From: Adenophora triphylla var. japonica
Taxonomy: Eukaryota; Streptophyta; Magnoliopsida; Asterales; Campanulaceae
Reading direction: 5' to 3'
Assembly: GCA_022495995.1 (NCBI GenBank)
Contig: JAFEMH010000168.1
Location: forward strand, 124,001 to 188,000
Length of the DNA stretch: 64,000 bases
Shown: positions 1-10,894 of the stretch, piece after piece
Layout of the letters: the number at the start of each line of letters is the position of its first letter
How positions within the stretch are numbered: position 1 is the stretch's first letter
Translations under genes and position numbers: made by a program
The notes under the pieces: generated by a model
Database searches by the model: none
Told to the model about the DNA's origin: nothing
Seen by the model: only the letters and a program-made list of their open reading frames with translations

Positions 1-860
1 ATTTCTACCCAGAAGAGGATTCTGTATAGTAGATATGCGAAAAAAGGACCTTTACCTAAGACATTTGAAGTACACAGGGATGCGTCAGAGCCGAGGTAAG
101 GCAATAGGTTGCTGGATCTTTTCCCTTATTATAAGATAGGGATTCATCCCCTAGCTAGCAAGAGCAGAGCCGATAAGGAAGCATGGAAGTCCTAAAAAGG
201 CCTCGATAAGCCTCGGTGTCAAAGAAGAAAAGGTAGCTCGGTCTTCTACCTCGACAAGGCAGGTGCAAAAGGAAAGGTAGCGCATTAATGAATTTCCTGA
301 AGCAAGGGAAGGAACTGATTGCACAATTTAAAGAAAAGGATAGTTTGCGCGAAAAGGCCTCTTTCAAATAGGGGAATGGGAATGCCACCCAGGGGATTCA
401 TCTCGATCAATTCATCCTTTCAATTGATACACGCCTAAAGAAGGAATCCAGGGAATGCAACCAAAGGAGAGCAATTCCGTACGTACTCGCATTCTTCTTT
501 CCGGATTCTTCCAGGGACAACCGTGAAATCAAGAGAGAGGTCTTCAATTGAATAGAATACTTTGGCTCTTGGCTTCGAATCAATAGGCTATCTAGTAAAG
601 AAAGAAGGTAAAGATGGGATTTCCCCTCGAATAAACGGTGCCTTAAAGCCAAGACAAATGCCAACCCTGGCTTTGATGTCTCACCCCTGTCTGTATCAAA
701 GGAATTGGTCTATCCCAGTCTCAACAAGCAAGGTCTCACTCTTTTCACCGATCAACCCATCAAAGTAAGAGGTCTAACTCGGGTAAAGGGATGAGCCGGT
801 TATAGTAGGTAGGCTTCTATCCGACAGGGTTTGATGGCTGATATCGGATAGGAAGAGAGA
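1..860. other. Unassigned left flank, no gene recognised
   Basis: Short ORFs occur on both strands (up to 85 codons) but none shows a recognisable motif, and they overlap one another. The base composition and style resemble plant mitochondrial intergenic DNA more than the LTR sequences to the right, so an organelle-derived insertion is possible. That is an impression, not a match. Homology to the Tat leader begins at about 861. Confidence 0.3.
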
Positions 861-1244
861 GATGTGTCATGTGGGCGTGGATGTATATCCGGGACGAAAC
901 ATCGTCTGGGTATAGCTTCGGTAATCAAGATCGGGTCAAGATTTTAGCATGACCTTTCATCGCTTTGCTTGCGCAAGGGATCTTGAGTTCCGAGCTTCGA
1001 CTCAGAAAATGGCCTAAGATGGGATATGTATCCGAGTGCAGATGACACCTGACCGGTAAAAACCAACTAAGTCTGGACAGAGTGTGACGCAAGCGTGCAG
1101 GGTTGACACTGGCTATGATAGGATGTTTGGAATGATCCCGTGCGCATCCAAGAGGCCTAGGAAGACCAAATGGACTGCAACTGAGACCACCCCGGGTTGA
1201 GGGTTGTAGTGTGCAGTGTATCCGAGGCAGCAAGTGTACATAGC
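861..1244 (-). mobile_element. Tat/Ogre 5' leader fragment, distal part
   Basis: Read on the minus strand, this matches the leader of element 1 at about 4890-5290. Shared landmarks include the TTGCGCAAG palindrome and the GAAAGGTCATGC block that follows it. It continues at 2333 after the hAT-like insertion. It belongs to a minus-strand relative of element 1 and encodes nothing. Confidence 0.7.
1237..1244. repeat. Left target-site duplication of the hAT-like element
   Basis: TACATAGC here pairs with CACGTAGC at 2333-2340. Six of eight bases are identical. The two differences suggest an older insertion. Confidence 0.65.
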
Positions 1245-2332
1245 TAGGGGTGTAAACGGTTCGGTTTAGCTCGATTTGGGGAAATTTTAGAGCTAAACCG
1301 CTAGTATCAATTTGGAGAAATTCCAAACCGAGCTAAACCACAAAAAAATTCAAACCTAGCTAAGCTAAACCGCCAAGGTTCGATTTAGCTCGGTCTAAAC
1401 CGCGGTTTAATCATTTTGATTTTATGACTAATCAATATAAAACAGTAAGTAACTAAAATAAACACAACATTATCAAAATACCAAACAACAATCTTAAAAC
1501 AATCTTTAGAGATGATGCAAGATTAAAGATGAATTAGATGTTTAGTACCTCATTTCGCTTCCAAGAAAGTGCGAGCAATTTCAATTTGCTGGCGAAGAAT
1601 TCGCCGGAGAGTGACCGGAAATTGGCCGGAATTTGTCACAGGAAAGTGAAAATATCACCGGAGAAGATGGAGACCTTCCTTGCGAAGCTAACCCCACAAA
1701 AATCTCCTTCAATTTTGAGCTCAATAGAAACAAATAGCAAAACCCATTTACTCTTCAAACTTCAAATTTCTTCAAATATTTACTCAAAATTGATGATTTG
1801 AGCTTGATAATCTTGGATAAAAGGAAGTATATGGGATGGGAATCAATATTTAGTGAGGAAGAAGGAATGATATTGTGGTTTGATGAGAGAAATTTTAGAG
1901 AGAGAGAGAGAGAGAGAGAAGAAAGGAGGCAGGGCTGTAGTAAAATAAAATTAGGTTATTCATTTAGGGGAAGGAAGGAGTAATATTTAAGGGAAACTCT
2001 TAATTTAATCCCTATTTTATTTTGTGGCTTCTCGGAAAGACAACAAAATATAGCTGCCTACAAGTGCTGGGACCATAGCTCGGTTCCATAGCTCAGTTCC
2101 ATAGCTCGGTTTCATAGCTCGGTTTGGCGGTTCGGTTCCATAGCTCGGTTTGGCGGTTCGGTTTAACTCGGTTTGTCTCGGCACCCTCAAACCGCAAGCT
2201 AAACCGAACCACGTGGTTTGTAATTTTTATAAACCAAGCTAAACCACTTAAATAAAAAAACCGAGCTAAACCCCACGGTTTAGCTCGGTTCGGTCTCAAA
2301 CCGCGGTTTGAGCTAAATCACTTACACCCCTA
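1245..2332. mobile_element. Non-autonomous hAT-like DNA transposon
   Basis: The ends are inverted repeats: TAGGGGTGTAA on the left and its complement TTACACCCCTA on the right, with weaker inverted similarity continuing inward (GGTTTAGCTC). The flanks, TACATAGC at 1237-1244 and CACGTAGC at 2333-2340, form an 8-bp target duplication with two mismatches, which fits the hAT superfamily. Both ends are dense in subterminal copies of AAACCGAGCTAAACC in both orientations, a typical transposase-binding arrangement. No transposase is encoded: the internal ORFs (1538-1801, 1798-1983) are short and unrecognised. Comparison with the uninterrupted leader of element 1 at 4850-4930 shows the insertion point, so the boundaries are well supported. 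Confidence 0.8.
1896..1919. repeat. (GA)n microsatellite
   Basis: About eleven GA units inside the hAT-like element. They produce a spurious Arg/Glu-rich ORF. Confidence 0.9.
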
Positions 2333-2605
2333 CACGTAGCGTGCGGTGTACCGAGGCAGCAGTGCGAGTAGTGTGCGATCTCTAAAAATTTTTTTCTGAG
2401 TAAAACAGAAGTTTTTGAAGAATTTTAAATGTATGTACACAGATGTATATTGATGCATTTTTTTGTATTTTTTTTTTGTAAAATAAAAAGTAAAGCACGT
2501 GCACACACATACAACAGTTAAAGAAAAGGGTAAAATGAAAGTTTGACCCTCATCATCATTTTAAAAATCTTTTGTTTTCGTTTAAAAAGTTTTTAAAACA
2601 AAACG
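2333..2605 (-). mobile_element. Tat leader fragment, PBS-proximal part
   Basis: On the minus strand this matches 4618-4880 of element 1, including the tract around TTTAACTGTTGTGTGTG and the CCGCACACTAC minirepeats. It is contiguous with 861-1244 if the hAT-like element is removed. Confidence 0.75.
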
Positions 2606-2623
2606 TCCCCAGCGGAGTCGCCA
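2606..2623 (-). other. Primer-binding site of the minus-strand Tat fragment
   Basis: On the minus strand it reads TGGCGACTCCGCTGGGGA, two bases inside the LTR end, as in element 1. This is the Ogre/Tat PBS form, which is compatible with the 3' end of a tRNA-Arg. Confidence 0.8.
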
Positions 2624-2625
2624 AC

Positions 2626-3146
2626 TGAAATTACCCGAATTCGAGAGGCGCAGTGATTGCGCCCCGGAATCTGGCATTCCATTTTGCGTTGGTCGGTGGA
2701 GGTGTCTCGCTGTGTTTTTTTGCTTATAGAGTCGCCACGCTGTTTTGATTAAGCCCAAAACATTGAGAAAAGGCATCAGTTTAAAAACTGTTTTTGTGTG
2801 ATGAGATTTTTGAGTTCGGATGTCAGGTTACTCCTCGGGAAGAGAATATTAGAATATTAGAGCTCACCCGAGTCGCCTCGTAAAAACGAGTCTTTCGGTA
2901 CCCCTTCTTTCTTTAAATGTTGTGTGTGTGTGTATGTGCTTTTAAAAATGCATACTGTATAGGATGTCTACATTGTACACTACGTACTGAAATGTATTGA
3001 AATAGTATAGGAAGGAAGCCTTACCAACGTTGGTTCGCGTCTGTCTTCCGCTGGGGAATAGTGTTTGAGGATGAAATAGTGTTCCGGGACGGACCGGGAT
3101 TGCTTCAGGATGTGCCGGTTGTCTGCGGACAGAGCTTCGGCGTGCC
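2626..3146 (-). mobile_element. Partial Tat LTR (3' part only)
   Basis: It matches the 3' third of the element 1 LTR (about 4010-4597) in inverted orientation and ends with the expected TGAAATTACC (CA end on the minus strand). It is cut at 3146, exactly where the plus-strand LTR of element 1 begins. The promoter half of this LTR is absent and does not reappear to the right of element 1. It carries the hairpin CTCG-loop-CGAG (2877-2890) and an internal PBS-like AGAGTCGCCA (2728-2737, minus). Confidence 0.8.
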
Positions 3147-3342
3147 TGTAAGTACCCCAATCTGGATCACCCTTTTCCGAGCACATAGGAAACACCGCAG
3201 ACTCACAAACACAGTCTCGAAGACCTATGGCACTCAAAACCCTCAAAAAACCCTCAACCAAACCAAGGGAGGAGCCTTTCTGGGATAAAAAGGGACAAAA
3301 GGACCTTTTTGGGAATTTTCAGGAAATTAGAAAAGCAAATAA

Positions 3343-3563
3343 GGTCCGTACGGACCTCTTTGTTGCAATAATTACTGAATCCCCTTAAAGTCCACCATAT
3401 TCCCTCAAATCCCGGAGAAATCATTACCCCTCATGCATGGTTGGTCCGTACGGACCTCTTTGCATAGGGGACACCATCATTCCAGAATATTCACAATTAT
3501 CATATATTTCCTCAAATCGAGGAAAACTAAAATTCTGGATAACCTAGGAGGTCCGTACGGACC
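3343..3563 (+). promoter_or_regulatory. Three GGTCCGTACGGACC palindromes upstream of the LTR TATA box
   Basis: Perfect 14-bp palindromes lie at 3343-3356, 3443-3456 and 3550-3563, each followed by TCTTTG. The sequence between copies differs, so this is a dispersed site rather than a simple tandem repeat. The same site recurs in the 3' LTR and upstream of antisense genes A1 and B1. The symmetry suggests a dimeric DNA-binding protein; the binder is unknown. Confidence 0.8.
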
Positions 3564-3583
3564 TCTTTGCATTTTTCTGGCAC

Positions 3584-3592
3584 TATAAATAG
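3584..3592 (+). promoter_or_regulatory. TATA box of the element 1 5' LTR
   Basis: TATAAATAG lies 20 bp downstream of the last palindrome and is followed by the pyrimidine-rich stretch expected around a transcription start. The 3' LTR has the same box at 19434-19442. Confidence 0.85.
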
Positions 3593-4257
3593 AGGGCTCC
3601 CCCTCCCATTTTCAAACACTCCTCCCTCTTCTCTCTTCTTCCCCTAGCCTTCAGGCTCCCCTCTAAGACCCTTCGGGGCAATCCCGGCCCCTTTCGGATC
3701 CTTCCGAGGCCTTCCGAGCTCCCTCGTGGTGCTCCGAAGCCTCCCCGAGCGCTCCCGCGACGCTCCCGCGCTGCCCCGAGGCACTCTCGAGGTACTCTGA
3801 GGCCCCTCGTGGTACTCCGAGGCCTTGCCTGGTCTTTCCAAGGTGTCCCGGCTCTTTTCGAGTCAAACCGGTAGCTTGAACGCACGCCGAAACTCTGCCC
3901 GAGTGACTCCTGCCATCCCAACGCACGCCGAAACTCTGCCCGAGTAATCCCTGCGATCTCAACGCACGCCGAACCTCTGCCCAAACGCAGCCTACAATCT
4001 CAACTCACGCCGAAACTCTGTCCGCAGACAACCGGCCCCTCCCGAAGCAATCCCGGTCCGTGCCGGAACATCATTCCATCCTCAAACACTATTCCCCAGC
4101 GGAAGACAGACACGAACAAACATTGGTAAGGCTTCCTTCCATTACTATTTCAATACATTTAATACATAGTGTACAATGTAGACATCCGATACAGCATGCA
4201 TTTTTAAAAGCACACACACACACACAACATTTAAAGAATATTAGGAGTATCCGAAAG

Positions 4258-4273
4258 ACTCCTTTTTACGAGG
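4258..4273 (+). other. Conserved U5 hairpin
   Basis: GACTCCTTTTTACGAGGC corresponds to the CTCG-loop-CGAG hairpin seen intact in the 3' LTR (20098-20111) and in the minus fragment (2877-2890). Here one stem base is mutated. It is followed by the conserved GGGTGAGCTCT. Confidence 0.6.
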
Positions 4274-4423
4274 CGATTCGGGTGAGCTCTAAGATTCTAA
4301 TATTCTCTTCCCGAGGAGTCATCTGACCTACGAACTCAAAATCTCATCACACAAAAACAGTTTATTATTATTTTTAAACTGATGCCCTTTTTCAATGTTT
4401 TGGGCTTAACAATAAAAACGGCG

Positions 4424-4433
4424 TGGCGACTCT
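4424..4433 (+). other. PBS-like sequence inside U5
   Basis: TGGCGACTCT repeats the first ten bases of the true PBS 176 bp upstream of it, in the conserved context ACGGCG. It also occurs in the 3' LTR at 20263-20272. Confidence 0.7.
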
Positions 4434-4599
4434 ACAAAGCAAAACACAGCGAGACACCTCCAACACGCTAAAGCGGAATAAGCCAGATGCCGGGGCGCGA
4501 ACGCGCTGCCTCTCGGATCCGGGCAAACTTCCCGAAAAGCGACGAATGCGAGATGCACGGGGGCCTCCGCGCGCGAGCCGGATCCCGGGTAATTTCAGT

Positions 4600-4617
4600 T
4601 GGCGACTCTGCTGGGGA
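4600..4617 (+). other. Primer-binding site of element 1
   Basis: TGGCGACTCTGCTGGGGA starts two bases after the LTR end. Ogre/Tat elements are known to use tRNA-Arg, and this sequence is compatible with that. Confidence 0.85.
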
Positions 4618-5926
4618 ATATTTTGTTTTAAAATCTTTTTAAACAAAACAAAAGATTTTTAAAACGATGATGAGGGTCAAACTTTCATTCTACCCCTTTC
4701 TTTAACTGTTGTGTGTGTGTGCACGTGCTTTACTTTTTATTTTTCAAAAATAATAAAATACAAAAAAATGCATCAATATACATCTGTGCATATATTTAAA
4801 ATTCTTCAAAAAACTTCGTTTTACTCGAAAAGAATTTTAGAGACCGCACACTACTCGCACTGCCGCCTCGGTTACACCGCACACTGCACACCGCCTCGGT
4901 TACACCGCACGCTACGCGCATCGCCGCCTCGGATACACCGCACACTACAACCCTTAACCCGGAGTGGTCTCGGTTGCGATCCGTTTGGTCTTCCTAGGCC
5001 TCTCGGATGCGCACGGGATCATTCCAAACATCCCATCCTAGCCAAGCGTCAACCCCGCACGTTTGAGTCTTGAGTCACACTCTGTCCCGGACTCGGTTGG
5101 TTTTTACCAGTCCCGTGTCATACAGCCTGGATACATATACCATGCTTAGGCCATTTTTCGAGTCAAGGCTAAAACTCAAGATCCCTTGCGCAAGCAAAGC
5201 GATGAAAGGTCATGCTAAAATCTTGACCTCGATCTTGATTTCGAAGCTACACCTGCACGATGTTCCGTCCCGGATATACATCCATGCTCACATGACACCA
5301 TGTTATCACGCGTTTGATACGTCAGCCATGACGATATGACCCAGCCAACGCCTAACGTCACAGATCCCTTGCGCAAGCAAGGTAAAGAGAGGTCATGCCG
5401 AACTCTTGACCTGATCTGGACTCAGTGGCCGGCTCGGTTCACTATTCACATGGCTAACGCATCAAAACGAACATGACAGGCTCGGTCCTTAGGTTCGATT
5501 TTTCTTTTAGGCCTGTGGAAACCGCTTGCCCTATGGGACCCTCGCCCGGCCGTCCACCCTGGGATGTCGAAATACGGGTGCAAAACGAGGGGCTTATAGC
5601 CGCACAGATGGTCTCCACTGACCCAGGATCTAGCATAGTTGCGAAAAAGAAGAGCAATCTTTTCCAACCGACCTAGGACTCTGAGAAAACATGTTTCAAG
5701 TAAATTAAAACAACAACAAAAAAATATAAAAGAAACGGAAACCGCATGCCACGTGAGCTTTCCCCCTTTTATCCCGTGAGGCCATTCCTGTGTCTAAACC
5801 TTGCCCGTCACCCTCTCAAATAACCGAGAGTGGTTGAGAATACCCGGGAGCCGCCTTTTCAGTATCGAGGTCACAAGGTCCGATAGCCCTTCCAGTTCAA
5901 CGGTTCGCACCGTCCGCTACTCCCCC
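4618..5926 (+). other. 5' leader of element 1
   Basis: The leader is non-coding. It contains CCTCGGTTACACCGCACAC minirepeats (4865-4950) and two copies of a block with TTGCGCAAGCAA and GGTCATGC (5180-5230 and 5363-5412). The last part, with GGTGCAAAACGAGGGGCTTA near 5577, is also found upstream of gag in the minus-strand element at 63800-63930. Confidence 0.7.
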
Positions 5927-7822
5927 ATGACGGGATCAACAGATAACAGTGAAGGAAACGGAACCCCACCACTAAGGAACCTCCAGACAATGGAGGAGGT
6001 GCTGCGAGCCTTCGAAACCATCAAATAGCGCCAAGAAGAGCAGCAAGCCTGGATCGTAGACACCTTACGTCTTCGAGGAACAGTTGCAGTTCCCCAACTT
6101 CGACGGAACCTTTGTTCTCATAGAGGACGAAGACATACCGCCCCCCGGTTTCTCAGCTATCGGCGGGTTCCGCCTCCGCCAAGCTACGAGATCCCAAAGA
6201 ACGCAAAGCGCCTCGCTCAAAGCTCCCCTCGGGCGTCGCAGCAGCCCGACATGCTCGCCTCAAGATAGCCGCTTCCGGCTCCGCACATCAAGCTCGCACT
6301 AACAAAGGCACACATACGTGCTGCTCCGCTGTATCCCAATGCATCTCGGTATCCCCAGATTCAATCCTTTGCCTCTATACGAGCCTCACGGCCCACAATC
6401 GAAGTCCCCATGCTTACCGGGGACGGGCATCCCAAGCGGATATCCCGACATTTCAAGCTTGCCACTGCTAGTCCGCCACTGGGGCTAACGAATCATTTCC
6501 CCAATTCCCAAACACAACCCTTAGCGGACCTGGCAATCACGCCCTCAACTTTAGCACTCCAGGGTATGGGTTGGTATACACTCAACTACCTCCCCAAGAC
6601 TCCCGAATGGCGATCCCATCAGCCAATCCACCTCCATCTTCGGTTTCTATCCCCGAAAATGGTAACTCACCTCAGCCTGCTGATCCCCACATGGCTTGGC
6701 TGATCGAGCAAATGAAGGACATGCAAGGCAAGCTAGCTAGTTCTCGGAAGGACTCCCTCCTGCCCACTGATCCAAGCAAAGTAGTCTCGCTCCCTCCGAA
6801 ATTCAGGATGCCGGAAATGGAAAAGTTTGACGGGACAATTGCCCAAAAACCCACATCGACACCTATGTCCTGGGTATGAGAGCCAAGGGGCAACCCCTCA
6901 ACAGATGGCGGATCACTTTCAGCATTCTCTCAAATCCACAGCACTAAGGTGGTTCCTCAATGTAAAGGCAGAAAACCGCTCCACGTGGGATCAAATCAGC
7001 GAGATCTTCCTAGAAAAGTATCGCGCCAACCTCGAGTGGGAAACAAACCGCCACGATCTGCAAGCCACCGAGCAAAGGATGACGAACCGGTGGGCGAGTT
7101 CTACAAAGATGGAATTGGAAGCTTAGTGAGATAATGGATCCACTTTCCAAAGAAGAAGCGAGATGGACATCTTCCATTCACTGCCTCAAGCCATCTTTGA
7201 GGACCTTGATCAGCCACCATTTCTATCCAGATCTCCGTGCCATGGTCAATGCCGGGACAAAGTTTGAGAAGACTCTGAGTCTTCAAAAGACAACAGCAAC
7301 CCCTGCCTCGTCTTACCGCTATCGGACAAACCTGGCAACTTCAACTCCAGCCCCGAACAAAGGAAAAGAAGCGTAGAACGATGCACTACATCCGAGAACG
7401 GAGCTCAAGTAAACCGCGATCAAGCGGCCCCAAAGAATAACAATCCCCTCGCTTCCCACGAGTTCCAGCATTTGGACAACCTCGAAATGCCCCTGGGCCA
7501 AGTATTTGAAGCTTTGGTGAAACGAAATCTTCTCAAGCCTCTCGAGAATTTCCAACCAAAGACTCCCAAACCCAACATGGATATGAGCAAGCACTGCGCC
7601 TTCCACAACTACCCGGCCACACCACCGACAATTGCTTCGTGCTCGCGGGTGGTCCGGGGGCTCATTGAGGAGGGAAAATTGGAACGCCCTCGTGGTCCCG
7701 ATACCATCGGAAATCCATTCCCCGGAATGACAGGGGTAAACTTCAATAGCCTTTGTGAAACTCCAAGCGAGAGCGGACCCCCTGCAATTTCCGAAACCGT
7801 CGGCATCTTTGTCCCGCTATGA
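5927..7822 (+). pseudogene. gag: Gag of element 1 (frameshifted)
   Basis: Gag is the capsid and nucleocapsid precursor of the particle. I place the start at the ATG at 5927 (MTGSTDNSEG) because its N-terminus resembles the Gag starts at 46925 and 63205 (minus). A proline-rich linker follows. The capsid core lies at about 6790-7300, with FRMPEMEKFDGT, then FQHSLKSTALRWFLNVKAE and IFLEKYRANLEW. A C-terminal zinc-binding module starting CAFHNYP (about 7590) precedes LIEEGKLE. The reading frame changes near 6028, 6400, 6870, 7110 and 7400, so no full product is possible. The core matches the nearly intact Gag at 47382-48839. Confidence 0.8.
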
Positions 7823-8613
7823 TTGGGAGCGTGAAACCGAGTCAGGTCTCGTGGCCAGGGAATTCAGACAAGAACGCCCAAGGGCAAGCTGTCTCCCTAC
7901 GATGCGTGCCCCGACCAAGGCATACAAATGGATGGATCGAACGCTCCCCGGAGGAGGGCGAGTCAAACGGTAGCACGGGAAGCGGTTTAGTCTTCACAGA
8001 CGATGACTTGCCGACATGTGAGAATCGGCACAACGAAGCCCTCCTCATCCTCATAAAAATAGAGATGTTCTTCCTCCCGAACGTCTTGATTGATAACGGC
8101 TCCGCAGTCAACATCATCGCTTTGAGCACACTAAAACGACTCCGTATCGACCGCTCCCTGATAAGGCCTTCACCCCGGGTAATCCGAGCCTACGATTCCA
8201 CTGCACGACCAATCGTAGGAGTCATCAATCTGAGGATCCAATTCGATGCACAACTGGAGTCGGTAGAGTTCCAAGTCGTGGAAATCAAACCAACCTTCTC
8301 TGCCTTCTTTGGGACGACCTTGGATACATCGGATGAAAGCGGTATCATCTACTCTTCACCAATGCGTGAAATTCATCAACGCCTTGATGGAGTGATCGAA
8401 GTGATCCGCGGAAGCGGTGCAATGGCAAGTGCTTGGCCGGCAAGCTACGACCCGGAAGAAGGTCCCGACATGACCGAATACTCTTCTCCCGGATGGAGTC
8501 TCCTACCACTGTCCCGCTACGAAGTGGATCCTTACATCCACGCTCTAAGCCGCGGACAGTGGAAATCGAAGAGCTCATGGGTCGGGATGACAACTACGAT
8601 ATATGCGTTGTGA
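7819..8613 (+). CDS. pol: Retroviral-type aspartic protease region
   Basis: An open frame of 264 codons. The protease active site is LIDNGSAVNII (about 8092), the D-N-G-S form usual in Tat/Ogre elements, preceded by hydrophobic residues (MFFLPNVLIDNGS). A second conserved block, VVEIKPTFSAFFG, follows about 65 codons later. The protease would cut the Gag-Pol precursor. The frame overlaps the last Gag frame by a few bases, in keeping with a gag-pro arrangement. It is open but joins no reverse transcriptase downstream. Confidence 0.75.
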   Translation: MIGSVKPSQVSWPGNSDKNAQGQAVSLRCVPRPRHTNGWIERSPEEGESNGSTGSGLVFTDDDLPTCENRHNEALLILIKIEMFFLPNVLIDNGSAVNIIALSTLKRLRIDRSLIRPSPRVIRAYDSTARPIVGVINLRIQFDAQLESVEFQVVEIKPTFSAFFGTTLDTSDESGIIYSSPMREIHQRLDGVIEVIRGSGAMASAWPASYDPEEGPDMTEYSSPGWSLLPLSRYEVDPYIHALSRGQWKSKSSWVGMTTTIYAL

Positions 8614-9685
8614 AGAATGCTTAAGAAGATCAAGAGATGGACGCCACGATGGAGATTGATCGAGGAGTAGACCCTTACTTCGCCGAAAACCCTCTTGCAA
8701 GCGGCTCATCACCGATCCCCGGTACAAGACAACCCTCGGCCGACACTCTCGGATCTTACGGGGACGGCCATCACGGCATAGTTCAATTGACATTCCGGTG
8801 TCCGACCTAGATGAACAGTGGCGCAACCTCCTCCAAGGCCTAATCGGGGAAGGAGATATAGCATGCCCCCTCGAATCGAGACATTGTAAATGTCGTCAGC
8901 AAAGATCCCGAGATAAAGGCGAGATTCTATGAAAATGATCAACATCGGCAAGAATCAACTCCGAATCGGCGAATGCTTCGCCCTCTTAGAAGTAGCCCTC
9001 GGCGACTTCTATCATCAAAGACCCCCAAGGACTGGTGGCAACACTAATGGAGGGACATCATCGGGGAGCAACCAAAAACCTCCGCGATACGGTTTGAAAT
9101 CGAACCACATGCGAGCTATTTTCCGGGACTCGTACGAGGAAGATTGGCCACTGAACCATCACCACTCCCTCTAGAGCTACGGCCCGTAGAGTAATGAAGC
9201 TGGTCCAATCCCTCGTCGCCTATAGTCTAGCTTGAGTCTTGTTGTACGTGAATTCACATCTTTTGAGTCTTTTGACGGCTTTACGCCCAACGATTGTGAG
9301 TCTTTGATCAACAATGTACAGTCTTCACGCTTTCAATAAAAGGTCAGACCTTTCTAAAAAATCATTTCATTGCATCTTTAACAAGTGATGAGTTAACTAA
9401 TCAAAGCAGGTTAATAGCAATTCATCTATACAAAAGGCAAGCACATTAATTGAATAAATGCATCAAGCAAACATTTAAGCATGTTGTCAAACGAGAGAAA
9501 AATCGGGCCCAGTATGCCGAGGAGGTTTTAATCACAACGATTTGCAAGATTGCGAAGAGCCAAAGAGACGCAAGTCAGACGCCATTTCCGGCCACAGACC
9601 GGATCTTCCAATACCTCAAGAACGGAAACCGCCTTCATGAACAAGGAAGGCCCACACGGAGAAGGGGTCGAAAGCCAAGAGCATC
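8614..9685 (+). other. Stretch between protease and integrase; RT and RNase H absent
   Basis: No frame shows reverse transcriptase motifs (no YxDD box) or RNase H. Up to about 9180 there are relics of a Pol-like linker. From 9200 to 9470 the sequence is AT-rich and non-coding, with CTTTCAATAAAAGGTC, resembling the stretch that follows gag in the gag-only elements (48950, and 61650 minus). This points to a deletion that removed RT and RNase H rather than simple decay. Confidence 0.65.
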
Positions 9686-10890
9686 ATGGCCCTAAAACGC
9701 CTCGCCTCTCACTTCGTCATCCTTGGGGACATGCTATACAAGAAACGCTACCATGGACCACTCCTACGCTGCATCAGCCGGGAAGAGGCAAACAAGCTCA
9801 TGAACGAAGTCCACAATGGGGCTTGCGGTCCCCACATGAACGCCCGAGCCACGATGCAAATCATTCTCGGGATGGGCTACTCTTGGATCTCCATGGAGCG
9901 GTGCATCCACTTTGTCAGAAGGCTGCGACAAGTGTCAACGGTTCTCCAACCTCAATCATCTACCTCCCCACGATCTCTCTTGCATGACTACACCACGGCC
10001 ATTTGCCACTTGGGAATTGACGTCATCGGGAAAATCGCTCCGCCCGAGCGGCAACGGTCACGAGTTCATCTTAGTAGCCATCGACTACTTCACCAAATGG
10101 GTCGAAGCCAAGTCCTACAAGGTACTCACCTCCAAGAAGGTCGCGCATTTCCTCAAGGAAAACATCATCTGCCGATACGGCATCCCAAATGAGGTCATAT
10201 CGGACAACGGTTCACACTTCGAGGGGAATTCGACGGGCTGGCCGAATTCAAGATCACACGCCACAAATCTTCTCCTACCGGCCACAAACAAACGGCGCCG
10301 TGGAAGCGGCAAACAAAACCCTCGAACGGATCATCCGAAAAATGACCACCGAGGGACGAGATTGGCAGAAGCTGCACCTTGCACTTTGGGGCTACCGCAC
10401 ATCGGTCGAAACGACCACGGGAGAAACCCCATTCGCCACGACATACGGGATGGAAGCAGTCCTTCCCATTGAATTGGAAATTCCCTCACTCAGAGTCTTC
10501 TTTGGAAAATGACGTCAACGAAGTCGAATGGCTCGAAGCCGAGCATGGCAATTGGCTCTGCTAGACGAGCGACGACTAAAGGCCATGGAACACGTCCGAG
10601 CCTATCAAAGCGGGATGGCTAGAGCTTTCGACAAGAAAGTCAAGTCCCGAGACATCGGGGAAGGCGATCTAGTACTCAAAGAAAAGCCTCCCGCTCGAAC
10701 CAACCCAGCTGGGAAAATGGGAACCCACATGGATCGGCCCTTTCGTGGTTCAAAAGATCTTCTCGGAGGTGCCATGAAGGCGCCAGGACCTAGACGGCAA
10801 TCCCTTCATGAATCCGGTCAACGGAAGCAAACTTCGCGAGATACTTCGCCTAAAGAAGAACAAGCGTGCATCTCTTGGCACTCCATGTAG
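9686..10890 (+). pseudogene. pol: Tat/Ogre integrase of element 1 (frameshifted)
   Basis: Integrase inserts the cDNA into host DNA. The N-terminal zinc-binding domain shows NEVHNGACGPH (about 9800) and CDKCQRFSN (about 9925). The catalytic core has the first Asp in GIDVIGKIAPP, the second in ISDNGSHFEG (about 10205) and the Glu in NGAVEAANKTL (about 10298). The C-terminal part has ELEIPSLRVF, ERRLKAMEHVRAYQ and FDKKVKSRDIGEGDLVL. Frameshifts near 9925, 10010, 10230, 10510 and 10720 break it. It is closely related to the minus-strand integrase at 42411-43300. No chromodomain is visible, as expected for this lineage. Confidence 0.85.
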
Positions 10891-10894
10891 TGTC

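Larger units (their letters stand above)
3147..4597 (+). repeat. 5' LTR of element 1
   Basis: It starts TGTAAGTACCCC and ends TAATTTCA just before the PBS. Upstream of the TATA box lie three copies of the palindrome GGTCCGTACGGACC, the last 20 bp before it. The U5 part contains repeated CACGCCGAAACTCTG blocks, an (AC)n tract, the conserved GAAAGACTC hairpin and an internal PBS-like site. Confidence 0.92.

Noticed and set aside
155..768. Three small ORFs on both strands at the left end
   Set aside because: Overlapping, no motif, and in a stretch without codon-like structure; left as unassigned.
3583..3984. Minus-strand ORF of 133 codons in the LTR
   Set aside because: It lies in the GC-rich transcribed part of the LTR made of degenerate GAGGC/CCGAG repeats, and is present in the same place in both LTRs only because they are copies.
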